From: an uncultured Ruminococcus sp.
GTDB lineage: Bacteria > Bacillota > Clostridia > Oscillospirales > Acutalibacteraceae
DNA length: 36,712 nt
Direction: 5' to 3'
Assembly (NCBI GenBank): GCA_944412525.1
Contig: CALYBM010000026.1
Coordinates: forward strand, 1 to 36,712
Shown: positions 7,074-15,355 of the stretch, piece after piece
How positions within the stretch are numbered: position 1 is the first letter of the stretch
Layout of the letters: each line of letters opens with the position of its first letter
Translations under genes and position numbers: made by a program
The notes under the pieces: model-generated
Seen by the model: the letters and a program-made list of their open reading frames with translations, nothing else
Told to the model about the DNA's origin: nothing
Databases searched by the model: none

Positions 7074-7970
7074 ATGAAAAGATTGAAGTGTCTGCTTGTT
7101 GTCTGCACATTGATATTATCGGCAGCTTTATACGGCTGCGGCGACAATGAAAACAGTACAGATCAAACAACCTCACCTCAGCCGACTGATACAACCGTTA
7201 AAACTACAGGCGAAAAAATCCATATTAACGACAGCACTCTGGGCGAGATATGGATAACCGAGCTTGAGGGGGTCAGAGTAAACGAGCTTGACAACAGCGG
7301 ATTTACAGCAGACGAAAATTTAAAATATTACAGTGAAAACGGCAGACCCGCCTCAACAGAGGGTATAGATATTTCGGAATACAGCGGTGATATCGACTGG
7401 AAAAAGGTAAAGGAAAGCGGAATTGACTTTGCGATGATACGCGTCGGAGGCAGAGGCTACGGCGAAGAAGGAAATATATATGCCGATTCAAGGGCGATTG
7501 AATACATAAACGGAGCAAAAGCCGAGGGGATTAAGGTAGGGGCTTATTTCTTTTCACAGGCTATTACAACAGAAGAAGCCATTGAAGAAGCGGAATTTGT
7601 AAAATCCGTTCTGGGAGATACAAAGCTTGACTACCCTGTTGCCTACGACTGGGAAATTATAAAGGACGATGACGCGCGTACAGACAGTGTCAGCGCAAGT
7701 CAGACTACCGAATGTGCGAGAGCCTTTTGCGACAAGATAAAAGAGTACGGATATACGCCGATTATATATTCTCCGAGCCGTGAGCTTTATTTCAAATATG
7801 ATCTGTCAAGGCTTGCGGATATTGACATATGGTACTGCGAATATGCCGATGTACCCACTTTTTATTATGAATTTTCGATGTGGCAATATACTAAATCAGG
7901 CAGCATTGACGGAATTGAAGGAGATGTTGACCTTAATATTTGCTTTACAAATGTAGCGGACTACGACTGA
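7074..7970 (+). CDS. GH25 family lysozyme lipoprotein
   Basis: The ATG at 7074 is chosen because GGAG precedes it and it starts a proper lipoprotein signal (MKRLKCLLVVCTLILSAALYGCG, lipobox Cys near residue 22). A Ser/Thr-rich linker follows, then a GH25 muramidase domain: GIDISEYSGDIDW (catalytic Asp, about residue 98), FAMIRVGGRGYGEEG, VGAYFFSQA, PVAYDWE (catalytic acid Glu, about 193) and SMWQYT near the end. GH25 enzymes cleave the N-acetylmuramic acid to N-acetylglucosamine bond of peptidoglycan. Being a lipoprotein, it should act at the membrane face on its own wall. 298 residues. luxS follows closely and may be co-transcribed. Confidence 0.93.
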   Translation: MKRLKCLLVVCTLILSAALYGCGDNENSTDQTTSPQPTDTTVKTTGEKIHINDSTLGEIWITELEGVRVNELDNSGFTADENLKYYSENGRPASTEGIDISEYSGDIDWKKVKESGIDFAMIRVGGRGYGEEGNIYADSRAIEYINGAKAEGIKVGAYFFSQAITTEEAIEEAEFVKSVLGDTKLDYPVAYDWEIIKDDDARTDSVSASQTTECARAFCDKIKEYGYTPIIYSPSRELYFKYDLSRLADIDIWYCEYADVPTFYYEFSMWQYTKSGSIDGIEGDVDLNICFTNVADYD

Positions 7971-7994
7971 TTTTAAAATAAAGGAATGACTGAA

Positions 7995-8450
7995 ATGAAA
8001 AAAATTGCAAGCTTTACGGTAAATCACAACACCCTTAACCCGGGAGTATATGTTTCACGCATAGACGGGGATATTACAACCTTTGATATGCGTTTTATAA
8101 AGCCGAATACTCCCCCGTTCCTGCCAAACCCAGTTATGCACACGATTGAACATCTGTTTGCAACATATGCAAGAAACAGCGAATTTGCGGATAATGTAAT
8201 ATATTTCGGACCTATGGGATGCAGAACAGGTTTTTATTTTCTTGTAAGAAATTTGAGCTTACAGCAGTCGCTTGACCTGATAAAAGATACTGTCAAAAAA
8301 TGTTGTGAACATACGGGAGAAATTCCGGGGACAAGCGCAGTTGAATGCGGAAATTACAAGGAACATGACAAAAACGGGGCGATTTCTGCTCTTAAAGAAT
8401 ATTACTCTCTGTTGATTGATTATAAGGTTGATAACTTACGGTATAATTAA
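7995..8450 (+). CDS. luxS: S-ribosylhomocysteine lyase LuxS
   Basis: The ATG at 7995 has AAGGA at the right distance; the in-frame ATG at 7986 sits directly on that site. The 151-residue protein starts MKKIASFTVNHNTLNPGVY and has the metal motif HTIEH, GPMGCRTGFY, and the Cys of AVECGNY as third Fe/Zn ligand. LuxS splits S-ribosylhomocysteine to homocysteine and DPD, the precursor of autoinducer-2. It recycles the methyl cycle and links to the MetY/CysK sulfur genes found elsewhere in the window. It follows the GH25 gene by 24 bases with no terminator. Length and motifs are typical. Confidence 0.97.
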   Translation: MKKIASFTVNHNTLNPGVYVSRIDGDITTFDMRFIKPNTPPFLPNPVMHTIEHLFATYARNSEFADNVIYFGPMGCRTGFYFLVRNLSLQQSLDLIKDTVKKCCEHTGEIPGTSAVECGNYKEHDKNGAISALKEYYSLLIDYKVDNLRYN

Positions 8451-8482
8451 TTTTAAGAAATATTGTGCAATATCATTGACAG

Positions 8483-8508
8483 AACCCGTCTATTATGGCG
8501 GGTTTTAT
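8483..8508 (+). terminator. Probable terminator after luxS
   Basis: AACCCGTC / GGCGGGTT stem (8483-8490, 8497-8504, one G-U pair) with a TATTAT loop. The T run is short (TTAT), so strength is uncertain. Confidence 0.55.
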
Positions 8509-8537
8509 GTATAATATTACAATTTTTAATTCTCTTA

Positions 8538-8565
8538 TTGCAAATTCGTTACAATTTGGTATAAT
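8538..8565 (+). promoter_or_regulatory. Promoter of the M23 endopeptidase gene
   Basis: TTGCAA (8538-8543) is 16 bases from a perfect TATAAT (8560-8565), about 57 bases before the GTG start. Confidence 0.65.
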
Positions 8566-8579
8566 TAAACCGTTGAGTT

Positions 8580-8596
8580 TGTTACAAAAATGTAAC
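8580..8596 (+). promoter_or_regulatory. WalR-type direct repeat at the M23 endopeptidase promoter
   Basis: TGTTAC-AAAAA-TGTAAC matches in full the remembered WalR (YycF) site of Firmicutes, TGT(A/T)A(A/T/C)-N5-TGT(A/T)A(A/T/C). It lies just downstream of the predicted transcription start, a place where WalR would more likely repress. The same bases also form an inverted repeat (GTTACA/TGTAAC). Confidence 0.5.
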
Positions 8597-8621
8597 GATT
8601 AATGCGATAGGAGAAATAATT

Positions 8622-10196
8622 GTGAAGACAAAGTTCATTGGTTTGGAAGGTTTCAATGAAATAGAAAGTCTTTCAACAACAAAAAAGACTGCGGGCAAAT
8701 GCGTGCCGCAGAAAAGCTTTTCTTACAAGGCTGTCCGCTTTGCAAAAAGAGCGTCTGCGTATTTTGCAAAGTCATTAAAAAAGAAAGCCGCAAAATTAAT
8801 CGGCAGGCAGTCGTTTAAACAGGCAGTTAAACCGACAAGAGTAAGAAAAACACAGTCACTTCTTGACAAATGTTATATTGATAACAGAAACGGCTCGAAA
8901 AATGAGTTTTCAGGCTCGCTTATCGAGGCAAGCAAATCTGTTTTCGGAGTACCTGCAAATAATAAATATGCACGCAAAACTTCCGAGCAGAGCTGCCGCG
9001 CACACACCGTTCTCAAGAAAAGAGCAGTGCTTGCAGTTGTGGCTTGTGCCGTTACGGTTATGCTTTCGTGTGTAACTGTTGCAAGTGCCCTTGACACAAG
9101 CGACAGCGCAGTCAAGGTTATTACATCGGCAAACCCTGTTTTTGCTTCTCAGGCAAACCCCATGTCAAACAATGCAGAAACCGAAACAAGCTCAAATGCA
9201 TTTCTCGTTGCCACGGCTGACGAGGCAAGCATGCCGCTTAACAACGAAGCGTACCTTTCCATTACAAAGGCGGTTGCCGCAGATGAATTGGCAACAGGTA
9301 TATCGGGGCTTTATATTGACGGAGAACTTATCGGTGCGACAAACGATATTCAGGGGCTCAACGATGCTCTAAATCAATTTCTTGCTGATTACAAAGAGGG
9401 TTACGACGACGAAACAACTACTGAATTCGCAAATGATGTGGTCGTTAAGGGCGGAAACTTTTCGGAAGATGACATTATGAGCGTAGCTGATATTATGCAG
9501 GCCGCTGACGGAAAGTTTTCAGTTTCGTTATCAACCGATATTGTTTACACAAGAGAAATTGATTACAGTACAACGGTAAAATACGATGATTCAAAGCCTT
9601 CGTCCTACAAAAAGGTGAAAACCGAGGGTAAAAAGGGCGAGGAACAGGTAACTATCCGCACAACATTTACCGACGGTATGCAGACCGACGCAGTTGAAGT
9701 TGAAACAAAGGTCTTAACCGAAGCAGTTGACGAGGTTGTTATAAAAGGCTCTATGGGAGGAGTTACCGAGGATAGCTCGTCAAGCTCAGGTTCAAGCTCC
9801 TCGGTTTCATCAACAGGTACATTTTCGTGGCCTGTCCCCTACACTCACAATATCACAAGCTATTATGAGTGGCGCTGGGGCAGAATGCACTGGGGAATTG
9901 ATATTTCGGCAGGCGGCGTTTACGGCCAGGCAATTACCGCCTCCGACGGAGGAACGGTTGTATTTGCGGGTGATAAAGGCGACGGCTACGGCAATTATGT
10001 AATAATTGACCACGGCAACGGCTATCAGACGCTGTACGCTCATTGCAGTTCTCTCGCGGTATCATACGGTCAATATGTTTCAAAGGGCGATACGATAGCA
10101 TATGTAGGCTCTACGGGAAACTCAACAGGTCCTCACCTGCATTTTGAAGTGATTTACAATTCAAACAAGCTTAACCCGCTTCAGTTTGTATCATAA
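8622..10196 (+). CDS. Membrane-anchored M23 (LytM-type) peptidoglycan endopeptidase with G5 domain
   Basis: GTG start with TAGGAG upstream. 524 residues: a long basic N-terminal part (about 1-133) rich in Lys/Arg; one membrane segment (about 134-158, RAVLAVVACAVTVMLSCVTV); an extracellular region; a G5 domain (about 331-376, KVLTEAVDEVVIKGSM); a Ser-rich linker; and a C-terminal M23 peptidase (about 405-522) with Zn motifs HWGID and HLHFE and the YGNYVIIDHGNGYQTLYAH core. M23 enzymes cut peptide cross-bridges of peptidoglycan; G5 domains often bind wall sugars. All metal ligands are present. The roughly 130-residue cytoplasmic head is unusual for this family. A WalR-type box at its promoter fits a wall hydrolase. 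A strong terminator follows. Confidence 0.92.
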   Translation: MKTKFIGLEGFNEIESLSTTKKTAGKCVPQKSFSYKAVRFAKRASAYFAKSLKKKAAKLIGRQSFKQAVKPTRVRKTQSLLDKCYIDNRNGSKNEFSGSLIEASKSVFGVPANNKYARKTSEQSCRAHTVLKKRAVLAVVACAVTVMLSCVTVASALDTSDSAVKVITSANPVFASQANPMSNNAETETSSNAFLVATADEASMPLNNEAYLSITKAVAADELATGISGLYIDGELIGATNDIQGLNDALNQFLADYKEGYDDETTTEFANDVVVKGGNFSEDDIMSVADIMQAADGKFSVSLSTDIVYTREIDYSTTVKYDDSKPSSYKKVKTEGKKGEEQVTIRTTFTDGMQTDAVEVETKVLTEAVDEVVIKGSMGGVTEDSSSSSGSSSSVSSTGTFSWPVPYTHNITSYYEWRWGRMHWGIDISAGGVYGQAITASDGGTVVFAGDKGDGYGNYVIIDHGNGYQTLYAHCSSLAVSYGQYVSKGDTIAYVGSTGNSTGPHLHFEVIYNSNKLNPLQFVS

Positions 10197-10209
10197 TTGA
10201 ATAAATCAT

Positions 10210-10252
10210 CCCGCTGTCAGAGAGAATAAGTCTGACAGCGGGAATATTTTGT
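10210..10252 (+). terminator. Terminator after the M23 gene
   Basis: Perfect 12-bp stem CCCGCTGTCAGA / TCTGACAGCGGG (10210-10221, 10231-10242) with a 9-base loop, followed by AATATTTTGTT. Confidence 0.85.
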
Positions 10253-10400
10253 TACATAACACGGAAAGAGCGGATAACCCCTCGGCTTTTAATTTACGGC
10301 TTTACAGTTTTACAGCCTGCGGTCAACTTAAAACAAGTATTAAGTATACTGCGCACATACAAATTAAAAATAATCTTAAATAAGATTTTACGGTGATTAT

Positions 10401-10586
10401 ATGAGAAATAAACAAAACAAGCATTTGGGAATAGAGGTTGAGCCTGAGCTGCACAGAAAACTGCACTACATCGCAAAGTACGAGGGCCGTTCGGCAAACG
10501 GACAGATTTTGTATTTAATCCGCCGCTGCATAAGAGAGTTTGAGGAGAAAAACGGAAAGATTGAAAATGATAACAGTAATTCTTAA
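10401..10586 (+). CDS. Ribbon-helix-helix (Arc-type) DNA-binding protein
   Basis: A 61-residue protein with LGIEVEPELHRKLHYIAKYE (beta strand and first helix) and RSANGQILYLIRRCIREFEE (second helix), the Arc/MetJ-like ribbon-helix-helix fold. Such proteins bind DNA as dimers and often repress their own gene or a partner. GGTGA lies before the ATG. No toxin or partner gene is adjacent, so it appears to stand alone, with its own terminator downstream. Targets are unknown. Confidence 0.8.
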   Translation: MRNKQNKHLGIEVEPELHRKLHYIAKYEGRSANGQILYLIRRCIREFEEKNGKIENDNSNS

Positions 10587-10626
10587 CTTTTCAATTACAA
10601 ATCAATCAAAACAAATTGAACACAGC

Positions 10627-10667
10627 AAAAGCCGTGCAGGTGATGAATAAACCCGCACGGCTTTTTT
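10627..10667 (+). terminator. Terminator after the ribbon-helix-helix gene, probably bidirectional
   Basis: AAAAGCCGTGC / GCACGGCTTTT stem with six T residues. The mscL gene ends 14 bases beyond on the other strand, where the stem is also followed by TTTT. Confidence 0.85.
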
Positions 10668-10680
10668 ATTTTGTTATATT

Positions 10681-11094
10681 TTACTCTGTATCGCAAATAT
10701 CGCTTGTACAGTGAGGACATCTTGTCGCCTTGATGTCGATTTCACTTAAACAATACGGGCATTTTTTAGTTGTGGGAGCTTCCTCCTTCGGCTTTCTGCC
10801 GAGCGACATTATCTTGCCGACAAGCTTTACTATGAGAAAAATTATAAACGCCATTATAAGAAAATTTATAACAGCCGTTATGAATTTTCCGTAAGCGATT
10901 ACAGCGCCGTTTATTGTAACAGACAGCTCATCAAAGTTCATTCCTCCGAATATTCCGAGAATAGGAGAAATTATATCGTTTGTAAGCGAATTTACAATAG
11001 CCTGAAAAGCCGCGCCGATAATCACGCCGACAGCAAGATTGAGCACATTGCCCCGCATTATAAACTGCTTGAATTCGTGAAAAAACTTTTTCAT
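10681..11094 (-). CDS. mscL: Large-conductance mechanosensitive channel MscL with C-terminal zinc ribbon
   Basis: 137 residues. Start: GAGAGG then ATG at 11094. The N-terminal amphipathic helix and first pore helix are clear ([40 protein letters not shown]), followed by the second membrane helix ([20 protein letters not shown]). MscL is a pentameric pore that opens under membrane tension to release solutes during osmotic downshock. The tail adds [18 protein letters not shown], a two-CxxC zinc ribbon that the E. coli protein lacks. It lies 26 bases after tyrS and is probably co-transcribed. Confidence 0.95.
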   Translation of the reverse strand: MKKFFHEFKQFIMRGNVLNLAVGVIIGAAFQAIVNSLTNDIISPILGIFGGMNFDELSVTINGAVIAYGKFITAVINFLIMAFIIFLIVKLVGKIMSLGRKPKEEAPTTKKCPYCLSEIDIKATRCPHCTSDICDTE

Positions 11095-11120
11095 TTTGTT
11101 ACCTCTCGGGGCATATTTCT

Positions 11121-12347
11121 TTAAGCGAGCACCGCTTTATGGAAAACCTTTTTGCCCTTTTTGATAATCACATAACCTTTTTCAAAGGCAGATTCGGGGA
11201 TAGAAGCGTAAACATCGGTTATCTTTTCGTCCGATACAGACACTCCTCCCTGCTGAATAAGTCGCCTGCCCTCTCCGTTTGAAGCTATGAGAGAACATTT
11301 TCTGAGCAGGTCAAGCACGGAAATGCTGCCGTCCGTAAAGTCGGATTTTGAAAGCTGTGTTGACGGCATATTGTCCGTATCGGTCTTTGAGCCGAACAAC
11401 GCCCTTGCCGCCTGCTGTGCCTTTTCGGCTTCCTCACTGCCGTGAATAAGTGAGGTAAGCTCATAAGCAAGTATTTCCTTTGCCTTATTAATTTCACTGC
11501 CCTCAAGCTTTGCAAGCTCCTCTATCTGCTCAAGCGGAAGGAATGTGAGCATTTTAAGACACTTTACAACATCGCTGTCGTCAACATTTCGCCAGTACTG
11601 GTAAAAATCGTAGGGGCTTGTCTTATCGGCAGAAAGCCACACCGCACCCGACTGAGTTTTTCCCATCTTCTTGCCCTCGGAATTTAAGAGAAGATTAATT
11701 GTCATTGCGTAAGCGTCCTTGCCGAGCTTGCGTCTTATAAGCTCCGTGCCGCCGAGCATATTGCTCCACTGGTCGTCGCCGCCGAACTGCATATTGCAGC
11801 CGTACTTCTGATATAAAGCGTAAAAGTCGTAGGACTGCATTATCATATAGTTAAATTCAAGAAAGCTGAGTCCCTTTTCCATTCTCTGCTTGTAACACTC
11901 GGCTGTAAGCATTCTGTTTACGCTGAAATGAGCGCCTACCTCACGCAGCACATCAACATAATTGAGGTCAAGCAGCCAGTCGGCGTTATTTACAAGAAGC
12001 GCCTTATCGTCTGAAAAATCAATAAAACGGCTCATCTGCTTTTTGAAGCAGTCAACATTGTGCTGTATAGTTTCCTTTGTCATCATCTGACGCATATCGG
12101 TTCTGCCTGACGGATCGCCAATCATAGCAGTACCGCCGCCTATAAGTGCGATAGGCTTGTTGCCTGCCATTTGCAGTCTTTTCATAAGGCAGAGCGCCAT
12201 AAAATGACCTACATGAAGGCTGTCTGCCGTTGGGTCAAATCCTATATAGAACACAGCCTTGCCGCTGTTTACAAGCTCCCTGATTTCCTCCTCATCGGTT
12301 ACCTGTGCAATAAGTCCCCTTGCGACAAGCTCCTCATATACTCCCAT
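11121..12347 (-). CDS. tyrS: Tyrosyl-tRNA synthetase
   Basis: The ATG at 12347 follows AGGA by about 10 bases; the in-frame TTG codons just upstream lie too close to that site. 408 residues: class I catalytic core with [16 protein letters not shown] (HIGH motif HVGH), [24 protein letters not shown], the KMSKS-like KMGKT, and a C-terminal S4-like RNA-binding segment ([12 protein letters not shown]). It charges tRNA-Tyr with tyrosine in the cytoplasm. The leader is only about 45 bases long and holds no T-box, unlike many Firmicutes tyrS genes, so tyrosine-dependent attenuation is unlikely here. Confidence 0.97.
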   Translation of the reverse strand: MGVYEELVARGLIAQVTDEEEIRELVNSGKAVFYIGFDPTADSLHVGHFMALCLMKRLQMAGNKPIALIGGGTAMIGDPSGRTDMRQMMTKETIQHNVDCFKKQMSRFIDFSDDKALLVNNADWLLDLNYVDVLREVGAHFSVNRMLTAECYKQRMEKGLSFLEFNYMIMQSYDFYALYQKYGCNMQFGGDDQWSNMLGGTELIRRKLGKDAYAMTINLLLNSEGKKMGKTQSGAVWLSADKTSPYDFYQYWRNVDDSDVVKCLKMLTFLPLEQIEELAKLEGSEINKAKEILAYELTSLIHGSEEAEKAQQAARALFGSKTDTDNMPSTQLSKSDFTDGSISVLDLLRKCSLIASNGEGRRLIQQGGVSVSDEKITDVYASIPESAFEKGYVIIKKGKKVFHKAVLA

Positions 12348-12388
12348 TTTCAACAAATCCTTTCATATTCTTTAGTTATGTAAATAGC

Positions 12389-12397
12389 ATTATATCA
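12389..12397 (-). promoter_or_regulatory. Extended -10 promoter for tyrS-mscL
   Basis: On the minus strand TGATATAAT (12397 to 12389) is a perfect TATAAT with an extended TG. No good -35 is seen. Confidence 0.55.
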
Positions 12398-12452
12398 ATT
12401 TTAACAGTGTAAATAGTATATTATTAATTTAAAATTAAGTCAAGTTATATAA

Positions 12453-13382
12453 CTACGCGTCTGTATATACCGTAAGGTTTTCGCCGTCGGAATTAACAAC
12501 AACGCTGTAGTCGTCGGCTGTGGTATAAACACTTGACGAATAACTGCTTATTCTTGCCATGGTGTCATAGTCGGGGTTTGACAAATCCGAAGAACCCACG
12601 CTTACAACGGATATTTCGGGATTTACAGCCTTTAAAAACTCTTCATCGGACGAGGTTTTGCTCCCGTGATGTGCGACCTTTAGTACATTGGCTTTTAAAT
12701 CGGTGTTTGAATTAAGCAAGTCTTTTTCAACCTTGCTTGAAATATCACCGGTAAATAAAAATTTATTGTTTCCGTATGAAAGACGCACAACAAGCGAGTT
12801 GTCGTTGCGGCTTGTATACTCCTTTTGGGGAGAGATAAAATCAACTTTCACACCCGAAAGTTCAAATCCGTCGCCTGTACCCGCATATATCAGCTCAACG
12901 CCGTTTTCCTTTACGCAGTCCGTAAAGCGTAAATATTCATCGTCTGAAGGAATCAAGTCCTTTGAAATTGCGGGCAGATATATCCTATCTGCGCCGTATT
13001 GCTCTATTATTTGAGCCGCACCGCCGTAGTGGTCGTTGTCCAAATGCGAAATAATAATTGCGTCAAAGCGTTTGAAATCATAACGCTCCAGAAAACTTGT
13101 AAGCTTTTGGCTGAGCCTTTGAGTGCCGCTGTCAATAAGAATCTGTTTGTCAGCGTACTTTATACAGCACGCATCGGCAGTCCCGACATTTACAAATCCT
13201 GCCGAGAGCCCGTCGCTCATATCGGCATAAACAGAGCATGCCGTAAAAATATCGTTCCAGCCCGGAATACCGAGCCTGCCGCCAAAGCTTATGAGCAAAA
13301 CGCAGACTGCCGCCGCTATGCACAAAACCGCTTTAACAACGGATTTTTTACTTCTTTTTGTTTTTGCGTCTGTATTTTGCAT
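12453..13382 (-). CDS. Membrane-anchored metallo-beta-lactamase-fold hydrolase, ComEC C-terminal-like
   Basis: The ATG at 13382 follows AAGGA by 5 bases and lies inside the 3' end of the YgiQ gene (35-base overlap, different frame), so translation is probably coupled. 309 residues: one N-terminal membrane segment (about 18-40), then an MBL domain with VGTADACCIKY, ILIDSGT, the metal motif SHLDNDHYGG, LFTGDIS and KVAHHGSKTSS. This wording matches the ComEC competence C-terminal domain and related stand-alone secreted MBL proteins, some of which are nucleases. No ComEC channel domain is present. Substrate unknown; it should act outside the membrane. Confidence 0.87.
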   Translation of the reverse strand: MQNTDAKTKRSKKSVVKAVLCIAAAVCVLLISFGGRLGIPGWNDIFTACSVYADMSDGLSAGFVNVGTADACCIKYADKQILIDSGTQRLSQKLTSFLERYDFKRFDAIIISHLDNDHYGGAAQIIEQYGADRIYLPAISKDLIPSDDEYLRFTDCVKENGVELIYAGTGDGFELSGVKVDFISPQKEYTSRNDNSLVVRLSYGNNKFLFTGDISSKVEKDLLNSNTDLKANVLKVAHHGSKTSSDEEFLKAVNPEISVVSVGSSDLSNPDYDTMARISSYSSSVYTTADDYSVVVNSDGENLTVYTDA

Positions 13383-15246
13383 ACTTGTCCTTATTATTTT
13401 TCTTCCTGCCCGTTTTGTTTGAGCTGTCTTTTTTGTAACCGCCTGCGGTCTGTCCCGCAAGCGGGGTGACAAGGCACTTCTTATCGTTGCCTATTAAATC
13501 TCTTCTGCCCGCTTTAATCAAAGCTTTTATAACAAGCGGCTTGTTTTCGGGGATAAAATACTGCAAAAGCGCCCTCTGCATAGCCTTTTCGCTCTCCGAC
13601 TTGGGAACATAAACAGGCTCAAGCGTATAGGGGTCAAGCTCGGTGTAAAACATTGCCGTTGAAATCGTACCCGGCGTGGGGTAAAAATCCTGCACCTGCT
13701 TGGGATGAATCCCCTCTCTCTTGCAAAAAAGAGCAAGCTCGACCGCGTCTTTCATTGTCGAACCCGGATGAGAGCTCATAAGATAAGGCACAACATACTG
13801 CTCTTTATGAGCCTTGTCGGTCAGAGAATAAAACTTTTTACAGAATTTTTTATAGGTTTCAATGCGCGGTTTGCCCATTTTATCAAGCACGGCGGCGGAG
13901 CAATGCTCGGGAGCGACGCGAAGCTGACCGCTTATGTGGTACTTAACCAGCTCGGTTATAAACTCGTCGTTTTCGTCCTCCATAAGATAATCAAAGCGTA
14001 TTCCGCTGCGGATAAACACCTTTTTTATGCCGTCAATGTTTCTGAGCTTTCTGAGTATATCAAGATACTCGGTGTGCGACACCTGCATATTCGGGCAAGG
14101 CGTCGGTGCAAGACACCGTCTGTTTTTGCACAAACCGAGCTTTTTTTGCTTTTCACACGACGGAAGCCTGAAATTTGCGGTAGGGCCTCCTACATCGCTT
14201 ATGTAACCCTTAAATCTCGGATTCTTTAAAAAGCTCTTTGCCTCGTTTATAATACTTTCTTCACTGCGTACCGTTACCGCCCTGCCCTGATGAAACGCAA
14301 GCGAGCAGAAATTGCACGCACCGAAGCATCCTCGGTTGTGAGTTATTGAAAACAGCACTTCTTCAATACCCGGCACTCCGCCCGCCTTTTCATAGCATTT
14401 GGGGTACCAACGCTCATAGGGCAGCGAGTAAATATAGTCAAGCTGCTTTGTATCAAGGGGCGGCATGGGAGGATTTTGCACCAATATATAACTGCCGTGC
14501 CGCTGAATCAGCGTTTTACCTCTTACCGCGTCAGCCTGTTCAAGCTCCTTGCGTGCCGCCTGAGCATAATCGCGTTTGTTCTCTTTGACACGCTCATAGC
14601 TCGGAAGTTCAACCACCGACATCGGGGTATAGTCCTCGGTTTTTACCTTGTAGCAAATTCCCCTTATATCATAAAGCGACTCCACGGGATAGCCCTCGCT
14701 TAGGCGTTTTGCAATCTCGATTGTCTGAAGCTCACCCATTCCGTACGATATAATATCTGCTTTGCTGTCAAAAAGCACGGACGGCATAACATCGTCACGC
14801 CAATAATCATAGTGTGCAAAACGGCGAAGCGACGCTTCAAGTCCGCCGATTATTATAGGAGAATCGGGGTACAGCCGACGGATTATGTTAGAATACACCG
14901 TTACAGCCCTGTCGGGACGCTTTCCGTTTTTTCCGCCTGCCGTGTACGCATCGTCGCTTCTTTTGCGCTTTGCTACGGTATAGTGGGCAACCATACTGTC
15001 GATGTTTCCTGCCGAAACAAAAAAACCGAGTTTCGGTTTGCCGAACTGCTTAAAATCATCGTCGTTTTTCCAGTCGGGCTGAGCGAGAAAAGCAACTTTA
15101 TAACCGCAGTCTTCGAGAAGACGTGTTATTATGGCTGAACCGAATGACGGGTGGTCGACATAGCTGTCGCCGCAAACATATACAAAATCAACGCTGTCCC
15201 AGCCACGCTCTTTGACCTCTGAGGCGTTCATAGGTAAAAATGCCAT
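13348..15246 (-). CDS. YgiQ family radical SAM protein
   Basis: 632 residues with an ideal AAAGGAGG site before the ATG. N-terminal region MAFLPMNASEVKERGWDSVDF and GGLEASLRRFAHYDYW are hallmark YgiQ phrases. The radical SAM cluster is CFGACNFC (CxxxCxxC). Later come SDVGGPTANF, a Cys-rich stretch (CKNRRCLAPTPCPNM) and VQDFYPTPGT. The tail is very basic (Lys/Arg/Asn). Radical SAM enzymes use a 4Fe-4S cluster and SAM to start radical chemistry; the YgiQ reaction is not established to my knowledge. The gene overlaps the MBL gene downstream and follows ftsK. Confidence 0.93.
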   Translation of the reverse strand: MAFLPMNASEVKERGWDSVDFVYVCGDSYVDHPSFGSAIITRLLEDCGYKVAFLAQPDWKNDDDFKQFGKPKLGFFVSAGNIDSMVAHYTVAKRKRSDDAYTAGGKNGKRPDRAVTVYSNIIRRLYPDSPIIIGGLEASLRRFAHYDYWRDDVMPSVLFDSKADIISYGMGELQTIEIAKRLSEGYPVESLYDIRGICYKVKTEDYTPMSVVELPSYERVKENKRDYAQAARKELEQADAVRGKTLIQRHGSYILVQNPPMPPLDTKQLDYIYSLPYERWYPKCYEKAGGVPGIEEVLFSITHNRGCFGACNFCSLAFHQGRAVTVRSEESIINEAKSFLKNPRFKGYISDVGGPTANFRLPSCEKQKKLGLCKNRRCLAPTPCPNMQVSHTEYLDILRKLRNIDGIKKVFIRSGIRFDYLMEDENDEFITELVKYHISGQLRVAPEHCSAAVLDKMGKPRIETYKKFCKKFYSLTDKAHKEQYVVPYLMSSHPGSTMKDAVELALFCKREGIHPKQVQDFYPTPGTISTAMFYTELDPYTLEPVYVPKSESEKAMQRALLQYFIPENKPLVIKALIKAGRRDLIGNDKKCLVTPLAGQTAGGYKKDSSNKTGRKKNNKDKYAKYRRKNKKK

Positions 15247-15321
15247 TGCTTTCCTCCTTTTTTAAATCGTCATATATCAATTTCAAATGTTAAATAAAAA
15301 AATAATTCCGATTGCGCACAA

Positions 15322-15349
15322 GGCTCCTGCTGAGTTTACAGCAGAAGCC
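15322..15349 (-). terminator. Hairpin after ftsK, possible terminator
   Basis: On the minus strand GGCTTCTGCTG pairs with CAGCAGGAGCC (one G-U) around a six-base loop, 6 bases after the ftsK stop. The T-rich run comes only about 20 bases later, so it may stabilise the 3' end rather than terminate. Confidence 0.5.
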
Positions 15350-15355
15350 CTGCGG

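Noticed and set aside
12348..12452. T-box riboswitch before tyrS
   Set aside because: The leader is too short and has no specifier stem, T-box sequence or terminator hairpin.
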